The notes under the pieces are model-generated. The model saw only the letters and a program-made list of their open reading frames with translations, had not been told where the DNA came from and searched no databases. This document shows, one piece after another, positions 42,505 to 50,989 of a stretch of DNA of 64,000 nucleotides. How positions within the stretch are numbered: position 1 is the first letter of the stretch; every line of letters starts with the position of its first letter. The position numbers and the translations under genes are program-made. Source of the DNA: Candidatus Brachythrix odensensis (GTDB taxonomy: Bacteria > Chloroflexota > Anaerolineae > J036 > Brachytrichaceae); assembly GCA_016714465.1 (NCBI GenBank), contig JADKDT010000001.1:310001-374000 (forward strand), read 5' to 3'.

Positions 42505-43674
42505 ATGAATTCGAAAATGAAAATTGCGGTCGGCGCGGCGATCGCGACCTTGATGCTGGGCGGCGTTGGCGTGGCCTACGCCCAGACCGGCGGCCCGGGC
42601 AAAGACCCGGTAACCCCCCAGGTGGCGCCTGAGGTTCAGAACGGACCGACCAATCTAGGGCGGGGCGGAATGCTGAATGGCCTGGTGAAACAGATCGACA
42701 ACACGACTTTGGTGCTGACGATGCCGGGCATGACACCCCCACAGGCCAATGGCCCAAAGCTCGACCGGGCATTGCCCGGGCAACCGAACGGCCGAAATGA
42801 CCAGAAGCCAAATGGCCGAGGCGACTTTAAGAACCTGCCTCCGCAGGGGCAGCCGCAACAAGGTGCGCCTGGTCAAGGCCGCAAGGGCCAGCCGCCCCAG
42901 GCGCAACCCAATCAGCCCCAGCCCGAACAGGCTCAGCCGGCACAGCCGCAGCTCGCCCAGCGCGAAGTGCGGGTGCAGACCGATGCCAACACGCAGTTCT
43001 ACGTGCCGGGCAAGCCCGCGCCGACGCTGACCGATGTAAAGGTCGGTGATCGCGTGGCGATCCTGTTGGTCGCGCCTTCCAAGCCGGCCGAGAAGGCTGA
43101 CACGGACAAGCGCGTGGCTCCGAATCTGCTGGCGAAAGCCGTGGCGGTGATGCCGCTTCCGCAGTCGGTGCAGTTGATGGGCAAGGCCGCCAACGTCACA
43201 GCCGCGAGCTTCGCCCTGACCGGCCCGAATGGCGCCGAGCTGGGCCAGGTCAGCATCGTGGCAGCCACCAAGTTCGTCATGGCGGGTGATCCGTCTGCGA
43301 CGATCAGCAGTCTGAAGAACAATGATCAGGTTCAGGTGATCGGCCGGCCGACCGGCGACAAGACGGTCGAAGCGGCCCTCATCATCGACCAGCCCCTGAC
43401 TCGGACGGCCAACTTCGCCGGGATGGTGGCCTCGATCAACGGCAACACCATCATCCTGTGGCAGCTCAACGGCCAGCAGTTGACGGTCAACGCCGCGAAT
43501 GCCATCTTCCTCAAGGGGATGGACATCAACGGCAGCATCGCTGATGTGCGGGTGGGGATGCCCATCCGGGTGATCGGCGCGAAGACGGGTGACACCGTCG
43601 CCGCGCAGGTGATCACCAACATGCCCAACATGGGCGGCGGCCAGAACAATACGAAGCCCGGCATGCGCCGCTAA
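42505..43674 (+). CDS. secreted protein with Gln/Pro-rich spacer and DUF5666-like beta domains
   Basis: This 389-residue protein has a signal peptide at residues 4-25 ending near VAYAQ. A first beta module (GGMLNGLVKQIDNTTLVLTM) is interrupted by a Gln/Pro/Gly-rich spacer (about 90-150). It resumes with REVRVQTDANTQFYVPG and DVKVGDRVAILL. Two more modules follow (LTGPNGAELGQVSIVAATKF; FAGMVASINGNTIILWQLNG). The recurring 'xGxVxxIxGNTIxL ... VKVGDxV' pattern is that of DUF5666-type OB-like repeats. I start at 42505 because of the AGGAGCAGG site and signal peptide. Role unknown, probably cell surface. Confidence 0.75.
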   Translation: MNSKMKIAVGAAIATLMLGGVGVAYAQTGGPGKDPVTPQVAPEVQNGPTNLGRGGMLNGLVKQIDNTTLVLTMPGMTPPQANGPKLDRALPGQPNGRNDQKPNGRGDFKNLPPQGQPQQGAPGQGRKGQPPQAQPNQPQPEQAQPAQPQLAQREVRVQTDANTQFYVPGKPAPTLTDVKVGDRVAILLVAPSKPAEKADTDKRVAPNLLAKAVAVMPLPQSVQLMGKAANVTAASFALTGPNGAELGQVSIVAATKFVMAGDPSATISSLKNNDQVQVIGRPTGDKTVEAALIIDQPLTRTANFAGMVASINGNTIILWQLNGQQLTVNAANAIFLKGMDINGSIADVRVGMPIRVIGAKTGDTVAAQVITNMPNMGGGQNNTKPGMRR

Positions 43675-43694
43675 GCGCCCAGCCGAAGCGAAGG

Positions 43695-43730
43695 GCGGGG
43701 CGGTTCATCTGAACCGCCCCGCTTTGTATT
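43695..43730 (+). terminator. intrinsic terminator after the secreted DUF5666-like gene
   Basis: The stem GCGGGGCGGTTC / GAACCGCCCCGC with a four-base loop is followed by TTTGTATT, 20 bases after the stop. Confidence 0.8.
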
Positions 43731-43751
43731 GGGGACGGCGACTGTCGGGGG

Positions 43752-43791
43752 GTGGGGGTAGAGACGCAAAATCTTGCGTCTCTACCCCCAC
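43752..43791. repeat. REP-like palindrome, left of the RAYT gene
   Basis: The perfect 18-base arms GTGGGGGTAGAGACGCAA and complement enclose AATC, followed by a short second stem CCGGCACGCCGG. It shares GTAGAGACGCAA...TTGCGTCTCTAC with the element at 44366. Confidence 0.9.
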
Positions 43792-43818
43792 CCGGCACGC
43801 CGGACGGGATCTCCCGGT

Positions 43819-44343
43819 CTATCCAAAATACGCGTCGCGCGACCACCGGGCCGGATTGGTGACGATGTACGCCCGAATCCGCTCCCACTCTGACGCATTG
43901 CGGATGATGTGGTCGTGATAGCGGGCCTGCCACGCAAACGGGAGACCCTGTGCGCTGGCGAATTTAGTGACGCCGATTTTGAATCCCCGCAGGATCGACG
44001 CCAGATTCTGAGATTGAGGTCCGAACCGGTTTGCAGCGGGTGCTGAGGCGGTCTGTTTGTCAATCACGACGATGCCATGGACGTGATTGGGCATGACGAT
44101 ATGGACGTCGGGCACGACGAACGGGAAATGGTCCGGGATGGCCCGCCAGCATGCGTCCGCGGCTTGCCCGAGAGGCGCAAAGCGCATCAGGCCCTCGCAA
44201 ATCTCGCCGAAGGCATGGCTGCGATCCCGGACGCAGATCGTGACGAAATACGCAGCATTGCTGCCGTAGTCCCAGCCGCGCAGTCGCGCGCTGGACACCC
44301 GGTAGCGTCCGCGATATCGATCCGGTTGATCGGCCTCTTTCAT
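43819..44343 (-). CDS. REP-associated tyrosine transposase (RAYT, Y1/HUH type)
   Basis: This 174-residue protein has the HUH motif PNHVHGIVV (His87, His89) and GWDYGSNAAYFVTICVRDR at the N-terminus, typical of RAYT proteins. The segment WQARYHDHIIR and a candidate catalytic Tyr159 in RIRAYIVTNPARW complete the family pattern. Such single-strand transposases mobilise or shape REP palindromes and are usually single-copy and domesticated. Palindromes with GTAGAGACGCAA arms flank the gene on both sides, forming a complete RAYT-REP locus. Confidence 0.9.
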   Translation of the reverse strand: MKEADQPDRYRGRYRVSSARLRGWDYGSNAAYFVTICVRDRSHAFGEICEGLMRFAPLGQAADACWRAIPDHFPFVVPDVHIVMPNHVHGIVVIDKQTASAPAANRFGPQSQNLASILRGFKIGVTKFASAQGLPFAWQARYHDHIIRNASEWERIRAYIVTNPARWSRDAYFG

Positions 44344-44365
44344 GAAGGCGCATTATCGGCGCGCC

Positions 44366-44397
44366 GTGTAGAGACGCAAAATGTTGCGTCTCTACAC
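44366..44397. repeat. REP-like palindrome, right of the RAYT gene
   Basis: The perfect 14-base arms GTGTAGAGACGCAA and complement enclose AATG, followed by CCGGCATGCCG. Two decayed copies follow at about 44418-44455 and 44470-44500 (AACGCAATATTTCGCGTCTC; AATGCAATACTGTGC), each again after a CCGGCAYGCCG element. Confidence 0.9.
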
Positions 44398-44525
44398 ACC
44401 CCGGCATGCCGCACGGTCAGCCAACGCAATATTTCGCGTCTCTACCCTCACCTCCCGGCACGCCGCGTGTTCGGCCAATGCAATACTGTGCTTCTCCGCA
44501 CCTCATTTCGCCCTACAATATCGAG

Positions 44526-47500
44526 GTGATCGAATCTGCGGTCGTCGTTCCCTTTCCCGCTTTGGCCGCCATGCGGGCCGAGCATGTTCGTCTGCTCGAG
44601 GCGCGCCGATCCGCCGGTGCCAAGAACGCCGCCTTCGATGACATTCGCTTCTTCATTCGCCGTGGTGCGCGTCTGGGGACCTATCTCGATGGCGACTCCG
44701 ACCGGGTGGCCGCCCAGGGCCTGCTTGATTACTGGTCAAACGTGCTGGACCGCTCCGGGGTCGAGTATGAGGATGCAGCGTTATTGGATTTTGACACCGC
44801 GGCCCTGAAGGCCGCCGCCGACGTCGCCTGGGCGGGCTGGGCGCAGGATGAGCAGGCGATGGCCCAGCGGGTCATCCAGTCCATGGCCCGGGTGGGCGCG
44901 CCCGCGCCGATGGGCCAGGCTGCCGATGATGCCGGCTCGCGCATCGCCTTCGCGCCCCTGTCGCGGGTCGCGCTGGATGCCTCCGACGACACTCCCGAAG
45001 ACGCCGAGACGCTCAACCGCGCCCTGCAAAAGATGATCGACGCGGGTTGGCTGGCCGTGCGGCCCGGGGCCGAGGGCCAGCCGGCCCAGCTCGAAGTCGC
45101 CCAGACCGCCCTCGCCCGGCACTGGCCACCCATGATCGGCTGGCTAACGGAAATCGGCGAGCGCCTCGAGAAACGCAATCGCCTTGCCCTTGCCGCGCAG
45201 CAGTGGCAGACCCTTGGCCGGACGCCAAGCGCGTTGCGGCGCGGGGCGATGCTTGACATCGCCCTGTCCTTCTCGGATCTGACCGCGCTCGAGGCCGAGT
45301 ATGTCCGCGAAAGTCTTGAAGCCGAGCGCGTCGAGGCGCTTGCCAGCCAGGCCGTCCAGGTGCGCGAGCTCGAGGCCACCCGCCAGCTCGCCGAGGAATC
45401 GCGCAGCCGGGTCTTGCTCGAGGCCCGCCGCTATGGCGAGGTGCGCCGGCGCAATCGCGCCCTGATCGGCGTGGTCGGCTTGCTTGTCCTGCTCTTGGCC
45501 GGCGCCATCGCTTTGGCGCTGTATGGCTATCGCCAATCGCGGCTGGCCCTCGCCCGTCAGCTCGCCGTGGAATCGATCTCAACGCCGAACCTCGACCTGA
45601 GCCTGCTCCTGGCTGCCCAGGCGCGCCAGGTCACCGGCGAGGCCGAAGAGGCCAACAGCGCTGTTTTCCGCGGCGTGACGTCGGCGGCGCCCGAACTCAC
45701 CGCCATCCTCCATGGGCACGCCGGCGATGTCTGGTCGGTGGCCTTTGACCCGAAAAATCCCGACCGCTTTGCCACCGGCGGCGAGGATCGGACGGTCCTG
45801 TTGTGGAGCGCCAAAGCCCGCCGGACGATCGCCGGAATCGAGCCGCTCAAGTTCGAGCGGGCCTCGGTGTATGCCCTTGGTTTCTCCCCGGACGGGCGGC
45901 GCCTGGCGGTGGGCACCGGCGATGGCGCGCTGACCGTCTTTGACGTGTCCGGACCCGCGCCGGTCGCGCGCAGCGTCATCACCGCCCATCAGGGCGCGTT
46001 GTTCAGCCTCGCCTTTGATCCGGCCGATCCCGATCTCTTGCTGACCGGCGGTCAGGATCGGGCAGTCCGGTTGTGGGATTTGCGCGGCGACACGCCCGTG
46101 CTGGCCTCCGAGGTGATCAGCCATGCCGGCTGGGTGTGGGGGGTGGCCTTCTCGCCCGATGGCGCGCGGGCGGGCTCGGTCGGCCAGGGCCAGGCGTCCA
46201 ACGTATTCTGGTGGGAGGTGTCTCGCGGCGCGCGGACCCTGACGCCGCGGCCCGCGCCATCGCAGCACCAGGCCACGGTCACCAGCATCGCTTTCGCGCC
46301 CAATGGCAGGAACGCCGTGACGGGCGACACCCAGGGCCGGATCGTTACGTGGGACCTGGCCACGATGACGCCGCTCCCAACCCAGGGCGCCGATGGCGCG
46401 TTTGGCTTTGTGTGGGGCTTGAGTTACAGCGCCGACAGCGCGCTGCTGGCCGCGGGCGGTGGCGGCGGCGCAATTCGGGCCTGGGATGTCCGCGACCCGT
46501 CCCGCGTCAATCGCGTGCGCGGGCGTCTGGAGGGCCATCGCGAGGGCGTGCTGCGGCTGGCCTTCAGCCCGGATCCCGCCAGCAAGATGCTGGTCTCGGG
46601 AAGTTTCGAAAACCGGGGGCTGATGTGGGATCTGTCCCGGCCCGCGGTGGCCCGCGCCCTGGGCGATGGCCCGGCGGCGCTTGGGGGCGGCCTCAATAGC
46701 GCGGGCGGGGTGGTTGCCTTTTTTGATCGCGGCGGCGCCCAGATTTGGGACGCTGGCGGCACGATTGGCGCGCTGCCGGCTTTGCCGGCGAGCCTCAAGG
46801 CGGCCATCAGCGCCGCGGGTCTTGCGGCAGAGTCGCGCGCGTTGGGCCTGGGTTTTGAAGACGGCCAGGCCGCCTTTATCGGCGCTGGGCGGGAGTGGGC
46901 GGTCCTGCCATCGACGGGCATCAGCGCGGCGGTTGACGCGCTGGCGCTGTCGCGTGATGGGACGATGATTGCGCTGGCGCAGTGCGCCCGGGCGGGTTCG
47001 GATGGGCGCTGCGAACAGAGCCGGATCGCCCAACGAAACACGTCCACCGGCGCGCCGGCGGGCCCCGACATCCTCACCGACGCCGGGCGGCTGGGGAGCC
47101 TGGCCTGGAGCCCGGACGGCCAGACGCTTGTCGCCGGGGTGTGCGCCCGGGTCAGCCTGGGCAATTGCGCCCAGGGCGAGATTCGGGCCTGGTCGTTGCG
47201 CGGCGCGCCGCGCGAGTTGCGGGCCACGTCGACCCGGCATGCCAAACAGATCAGCAGCCTGGCCTTCAGCCTGGATGGGCGCTGGCTGGCCAGCGGCAGC
47301 GACGATACGACGATCAGCCTGTGGCGGGTGCAGGGCCAGGGGCAATACCGCGCGTTTAGCGCCCCGATCTCACTGCATGATGCCGGCATCATCGGCCTGT
47401 CGTTCGATCCAACGGGCATGAGCATGCGCTCGCTCGCCCGCGACCGAACCATCGCCGAATGGACGCTGGATCCGGAGGCGCTGCAACAGCGCGCCTGCAG

Positions 47501-47579
47501 CGTGGCAAATCGACGACTCGACCCGGACGAGTGGGATCGATTTGTTCCCGGCGAGCCCTACGCGCCCGCTTGTCGCTAG
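44526..47579 (+). CDS. STAND-type WD40 receptor protein lacking its NTPase core
   Basis: This protein of about 1017 residues begins with VIESAVVVPFPALAAMRAEH and FIRRGARLGTYLDGDSDR...LLDYWSN, a segment I know as the N-terminal associated domain of nSTAND1/WD40 proteins. Normally a P-loop NTPase follows; here it goes directly to the C-terminal winged-helix part (LQKMIDAGWLAVRPG, LARHWPPMIGWL) with no Walker A or B. A coiled coil, one transmembrane helix (LIGVVGLLVLLLAGAIALAL) and at least ten WD40 blades follow (e.g. GHAGDVWSVAFDP, HQGALFSLAFDP, HAKQISSLAFS). The start is uncertain: GTG at 44526 with TACAAT 6 bases upstream, or ATG at 44478. The frame remains open to 44406 through repeat DNA. 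Confidence 0.8.
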   Translation: MIESAVVVPFPALAAMRAEHVRLLEARRSAGAKNAAFDDIRFFIRRGARLGTYLDGDSDRVAAQGLLDYWSNVLDRSGVEYEDAALLDFDTAALKAAADVAWAGWAQDEQAMAQRVIQSMARVGAPAPMGQAADDAGSRIAFAPLSRVALDASDDTPEDAETLNRALQKMIDAGWLAVRPGAEGQPAQLEVAQTALARHWPPMIGWLTEIGERLEKRNRLALAAQQWQTLGRTPSALRRGAMLDIALSFSDLTALEAEYVRESLEAERVEALASQAVQVRELEATRQLAEESRSRVLLEARRYGEVRRRNRALIGVVGLLVLLLAGAIALALYGYRQSRLALARQLAVESISTPNLDLSLLLAAQARQVTGEAEEANSAVFRGVTSAAPELTAILHGHAGDVWSVAFDPKNPDRFATGGEDRTVLLWSAKARRTIAGIEPLKFERASVYALGFSPDGRRLAVGTGDGALTVFDVSGPAPVARSVITAHQGALFSLAFDPADPDLLLTGGQDRAVRLWDLRGDTPVLASEVISHAGWVWGVAFSPDGARAGSVGQGQASNVFWWEVSRGARTLTPRPAPSQHQATVTSIAFAPNGRNAVTGDTQGRIVTWDLATMTPLPTQGADGAFGFVWGLSYSADSALLAAGGGGGAIRAWDVRDPSRVNRVRGRLEGHREGVLRLAFSPDPASKMLVSGSFENRGLMWDLSRPAVARALGDGPAALGGGLNSAGGVVAFFDRGGAQIWDAGGTIGALPALPASLKAAISAAGLAAESRALGLGFEDGQAAFIGAGREWAVLPSTGISAAVDALALSRDGTMIALAQCARAGSDGRCEQSRIAQRNTSTGAPAGPDILTDAGRLGSLAWSPDGQTLVAGVCARVSLGNCAQGEIRAWSLRGAPRELRATSTRHAKQISSLAFSLDGRWLASGSDDTTISLWRVQGQGQYRAFSAPISLHDAGIIGLSFDPTGMSMRSLARDRTIAEWTLDPEALQQRACSVANRRLDPDEWDRFVPGEPYAPACR

Positions 47580-47590
47580 CCGCTGTCCAG

Positions 47591-47653
47591 CAAGATACGG
47601 CGAGATCACAATCCCCGCGCGAAGCGCGGGGATTGTGATCTCGCCGTATCTTG
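47591..47653. repeat. 63-bp perfect palindrome, GCGAAGC-core family (copy 11)
   Basis: Perfect 30-base arms flank GAA. It lies between the convergent WD40 gene and the next membrane protein gene. Confidence 0.9.
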
Positions 47654-47662
47654 CCTGGAGAA

Positions 47663-48259
47663 CTATCGGCGGCGAAGCGCCGCAACGAGGACGAGGACGC
47701 CCACGGCGATCAGCGCCAGCGGCCAGATCACATTGCCCAGATCTCCCGAGAACATGCCGGCCAGGATGCCGAAGCTGACAAAGCCGGTGGCCAACGCGCC
47801 GAAGGCCGGAACGAGCAGCCCGGGCCGGCGCAGACCCTCAGCGGCGTACTGAATAAGCCAGGCCACCCCAGCCGCGATATTGAAGGCGGGCCAGACAAAG
47901 CTGATCAGGCTCCAGTCGATGCGGCGCTCGTTCCAGGTGAAGGTGCTCAACTCGGTGCCGAGCGAGAAGGCCAGGCAGACCACCCCGGTGAACATCCCCA
48001 TCAGCCCCAGCCACAGCCGGCCGGCGTTGCGCTCGATGTCGCGGTTGGCCAACCAGGTGATGATGCTCCACAGCCCGCCGAGCACCAGCAAAAGCGGCCA
48101 GAAGGCGAAGAAGTTCGGCAATGCCACGCCGAGATTGCGGGCCAGGAACCAGGCGCCCAGGGCGATCAGGAACAGCGCCGGCATCAGGCGATCGATGGAG
48201 CGCAGGCGCCGGGGCGGGCGCTGAGGCGAAGGGAGAGCAGGAATTTGAGTCATGGTCAT
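47663..48259 (-). CDS. multi-pass membrane protein, LiaI/LiaF-like transmembrane region
   Basis: This 198-residue protein has about six predicted helices in three hairpins. The hairpin LMPALFLIALGAWFLARNLG...FWPLLLVLGGLWSI, and its echo IAAGVAWLIQY...VIWPLALIAVGVLVLV, match the short membrane domain (DUF5668 type) found in LiaI/LiaF-like stress proteins. No soluble domain is attached. It stands alone on the minus strand. Function unknown. Confidence 0.72.
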   Translation of the reverse strand: MTMTQIPALPSPQRPPRRLRSIDRLMPALFLIALGAWFLARNLGVALPNFFAFWPLLLVLGGLWSIITWLANRDIERNAGRLWLGLMGMFTGVVCLAFSLGTELSTFTWNERRIDWSLISFVWPAFNIAAGVAWLIQYAAEGLRRPGLLVPAFGALATGFVSFGILAGMFSGDLGNVIWPLALIAVGVLVLVAALRRR

Positions 48260-48360
48260 GGTGTTAGCTGCGCGCCAAACCGGCGTCTGCGCGATTCAGT
48301 AAGCGTGTCTTCTACGAAGCTGACCTCGCATCGGTTGCGGCCGCTGCCGCTGGCCTTATT

Positions 48361-48413
48361 TTCTTCCGGGAGTCATATCCCCGGCGGAGCCGGGGATATG
48401 ACTCCCGGAAGAA
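48361..48413. repeat. 53-bp perfect palindrome (copy 12)
   Basis: Perfect 25-base arms flank GGA (core GGCGGAGCC). It lies between the Sua5 stop and the membrane protein start, both on the minus strand. Confidence 0.9.
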
Positions 48414-48427
48414 ATGTATCGATCGAG

Positions 48428-49495
48428 CTACCGCGCCGCGCGGCGCAGGCGGTCGGCGATGGCCTCGGCCAGCCCCGGGCCGCTGACGGCGCGGCACAGG
48501 ATGACATCCGCCCCGGCATCGTCCAGCGCGCGCAAGCCGGCGTACAGATGGCGGGCGATGGCCTCGGGCGTGTCACCCAGCACGAAAACGGGGAGCGCAT
48601 CCGGGAAGGCGGCCCGATCGGCCGCGCTAAGCAGCAGCCCCGCGCGTTGACCAGCCGCCTCGGCGTTGGACAGCGCGGCGCGAATCGCCCTGAGGTCGGG
48701 CAGAACCTTGAGCGTGGCCCGCGGCGCGTAGTGCTTCTCCAACAGGCCGGGCGAGCGCGGCGCTGCGCCGGGCGCTTCGCTTGGGAGCAGCGGGCCGATG
48801 CAAGCCTCGATGTCCTCGCGCGATGCGCCGCCGGGCCGCAGGATGCGCGGTCCCTGGCCGGTGATGTCCAGCACAGTCGACTCAACCCCGATCGCCGTCG
48901 AACCGCCATCGAGGATCAGGTCGATCCGGCCATCGAGATCATCCAGCACATGCCGGGCCGTGGTCGGGCTGACGTGGCCAAACAGGTTGGCGCTCGGCGC
49001 GGCGATTGGCATGCCGACCCGCTCGAGCAGGGCCAGCGCGATGGGGTGATGGGGCATCCGCACCCCGACTGTATCGCCGCCTGAGGTGACGTTGGCTGGG
49101 ATGCGCGCTCCGCGCGGAAAGACCAGGGTGAGCGGACCCGGCCAGAAGCGCCGCATCAGGGTCGAGGCCTGCCGCACCTGACGCGGGTCAAGATCGCCGA
49201 TCACGCCGCTCGTCCACAGCGCGGCGAGGGCGGCCTCGGGGCCAACCCCGGGCGTGGCCAGTTCCGGCGCGCGGACATGGACGATGAGGGGATCGCTCAA
49301 GGCCCGCCGCTTGGCCTCGAAGATGCGCGCCACGGCAATTGGGTCGAGGGCGTTGGCTCCCAGGCCGTAGACTGTTTCCGTTGGGAAGGCCACCAGCCCG
49401 CCCTGGCCGATGACGACGGCCGCCCGGTCGAGCGCCTCGCGCGCGGCGGGCGTGTTGAGGGCGTTGGGATCGATGTGAAACGTGCGGGTGATCAT
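48428..49495 (-). CDS. sua5: threonylcarbamoyl-AMP synthase (Sua5 type)
   Basis: This 355-residue enzyme makes threonylcarbamoyl-AMP for the tRNA t6A modification. The YrdC domain (about residues 10-205) shows GGLVAFPTETVYGLGANA, FEAKRRALSDPLIVHV (nucleotide-binding Lys/Arg) and IAAPSANLFGHVSPT. A SPGLLEKHYAP linker leads to the C-terminal Sua5 domain (about 245-350), so it is the long, two-domain form. Start at the ATG at 49495. Confidence 0.92.
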   Translation of the reverse strand: MITRTFHIDPNALNTPAAREALDRAAVVIGQGGLVAFPTETVYGLGANALDPIAVARIFEAKRRALSDPLIVHVRAPELATPGVGPEAALAALWTSGVIGDLDPRQVRQASTLMRRFWPGPLTLVFPRGARIPANVTSGGDTVGVRMPHHPIALALLERVGMPIAAPSANLFGHVSPTTARHVLDDLDGRIDLILDGGSTAIGVESTVLDITGQGPRILRPGGASREDIEACIGPLLPSEAPGAAPRSPGLLEKHYAPRATLKVLPDLRAIRAALSNAEAAGQRAGLLLSAADRAAFPDALPVFVLGDTPEAIARHLYAGLRALDDAGADVILCRAVSGPGLAEAIADRLRRAAR

Positions 49496-49529
49496 CGCGC
49501 GCTTCGATTGTATCGATTCGGGGATCTAT

Positions 49530-49620
49530 CCGCAGATTACGCAGATTCGCGCCGATTGGTCTTTTCGGACGGGCGCGATCCAGCATAAACCAAATCTGCG
49601 CGAATCTGCGTAATCGGCGG
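49530..49620. repeat. inverted repeat with CCGCAGATTACGCAG arms
   Basis: Left arm 49530-49552 and right arm 49598-49620 match in 22 of 23 positions around 45 bases. It occupies the divergent region between sua5 and the MaoC gene. Confidence 0.85.
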
Positions 49621-49645
49621 AAAAAACCGTACAATCTCAAAGAGA

Positions 49646-50107
49646 ATGGCGGGAAAATACTACGAGGACCTCGCGGTCGGTCTGGTTGTCGATCACCCCA
49701 ACGGCCGGACGATCACCGAGACCGACAACGTGCTGTTCAGCGCGATGACGATGAACACCCAGCCCTTGCACCTGAACGAAGACTTCGCATCCCAGACCGA
49801 GTTCGGCACGCGCATTGTGAACGGGCTGTTCACCCTCGGGCTGGCGGTTGGATTGACGGTCGCCGATCTGACCGAGGGCACCCTGGTCGCCAACCTCGGC
49901 TACGATAACGTACGGCATCCACGCCCAATGTTTCATGGCGACACGCTGTATGTCCGGACCGAGGTGATCGAGCGGCGCGTCTCGGCCAGCCGCCCGGACA
50001 ATGGCATCGTGCGCCTGAAGCACACCGGGCGCAACCAGAAGGGCGAGATTGTCCTGGTCTTTGAGCGCGCCTGTCTGATGAAGATGCGGCCCGCATCCGC
50101 AACATGA
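49646..50107 (+). CDS. MaoC-family enoyl-CoA hydratase/dehydratase
   Basis: This 153-residue hot-dog-fold hydratase opens with KYYEDLAVGLVVDHPNGRTI. It carries the family's catalytic Asp/Asn-His region around NTQPLHLNEDFASQTEFGTRIVNGL and the later GDTLYVRTEVIERR. Mesaconyl-CoA hydratases and similar enzymes of 2-methyl-branched acyl-CoA metabolism have this layout. The next gene is a CitE-type CoA lyase overlapping by 4 bases, so the two probably act in sequence. TACAAT ends 10 bases before the ATG. Confidence 0.88.
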   Translation: MAGKYYEDLAVGLVVDHPNGRTITETDNVLFSAMTMNTQPLHLNEDFASQTEFGTRIVNGLFTLGLAVGLTVADLTEGTLVANLGYDNVRHPRPMFHGDTLYVRTEVIERRVSASRPDNGIVRLKHTGRNQKGEIVLVFERACLMKMRPASAT

Positions 50108-50979
50108 ATCGACTCCGCCGATCGGTCCTGTTCATGCCGGGTGACAATGCCCGCAAGATCGAAAAAGCCGTCCGGCTGCCCTGTGATTGCGTGGCGATCG
50201 ATCTGGAAGATGGTGTCGCTCTGGCCCAGAAAGTTGCTGCGCGCGAGGTGACAGCCGCCGCTCTGCGCGGTATCGATTTTGGCGGGCGCGAACGGCTGGT
50301 CCGGATCAACCCGGCCTCGAGCGATTTGTATTCTGACGATCTGGGCGAGACTATCCTGGCCAATCCCGACGGCTACATCATCCCCAAGGTCGAGACGCCT
50401 GACGATGTGCGCGCGATCAGCCATCGCATGGACAAGGTCGCGATCGGCCTCGGCGTGGTGGTCTCGCAAGTGCGGCTATGGGCGGTGATCGAGACCGCGC
50501 TGGGGGTGATGAACCTGCGCGAGATCGCCCAGGCCAGCCCGCGCCTGACCGCCCTGATGTTTGGGGCCGAGGACTATGCCGCGAGCGTGGGCGCGACCCG
50601 GACCGAGCGCGGCGAGGAAGTGTTGTTTGCCCGGAGCGCCGTCGTAGCGGCCGCGGCCGCTTATGGATTGGATGCGATTGATATCGTCCGTTTTGACCTT
50701 GCCGACCCGGCCGGGCTCGAGGCGGAGTGTCGCTTTGGCCGGCAGCTCGGCTACGCCGGCAAGATGGCCATCCATCCCGGGCAACTTGAGATCATCAACC
50801 GCGCATTTGGGCCAAGCCCTGCTGAGATCGCGCGCGCGGCGCGGATTGTGTCGGCGGCCGAACAGAATCAGGCCGCCGGCATCGGCGCCTTCGCGCTGGA
50901 CGGGCGGATGATCGACGCCCCGGTCGTCAAGGCGGCCGAAAACGCACTGGCTCGGGCCCGCGCCGCGGGCCTGATCTGA
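50104..50979 (+). CDS. CitE-like CoA-ester lyase (HpcH/HpaI superfamily)
   Basis: In this 291-residue protein RRSVLFMPGDNARKIEKAV and CVAIDLEDGVALAQK form the substrate and Mg-binding N-terminal region. Glu in WAVIETALGVMNL and Asp in MFGAEDYAASVG are the metal ligands, and GYAGKMAIHPGQLEIIN closes the barrel. This matches citramalyl-/malyl-CoA lyases, which split such thioesters into acetyl-CoA or propionyl-CoA and a 2-oxo acid. Coupling to the MaoC gene supports mesaconyl/citramalyl-CoA-type chemistry. Inference only for the exact substrate. Confidence 0.88.
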   Translation: MNRLRRSVLFMPGDNARKIEKAVRLPCDCVAIDLEDGVALAQKVAAREVTAAALRGIDFGGRERLVRINPASSDLYSDDLGETILANPDGYIIPKVETPDDVRAISHRMDKVAIGLGVVVSQVRLWAVIETALGVMNLREIAQASPRLTALMFGAEDYAASVGATRTERGEEVLFARSAVVAAAAAYGLDAIDIVRFDLADPAGLEAECRFGRQLGYAGKMAIHPGQLEIINRAFGPSPAEIARAARIVSAAEQNQAAGIGAFALDGRMIDAPVVKAAENALARARAAGLI

Positions 50980-50989
50980 CAGGAGACCC

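Noticed and set aside
43819..44397. Complete insertion sequence
   Set aside because: The transposase is RAYT type with REP palindromes on both sides, not an IS200/IS605 element with defined ends and cargo.
45579..47345. Minus-strand 588-codon open frame opposite the WD40 protein
   Set aside because: Antisense of WD40 repeats, with Arg/Ala/Gly-rich composition and no domain features.
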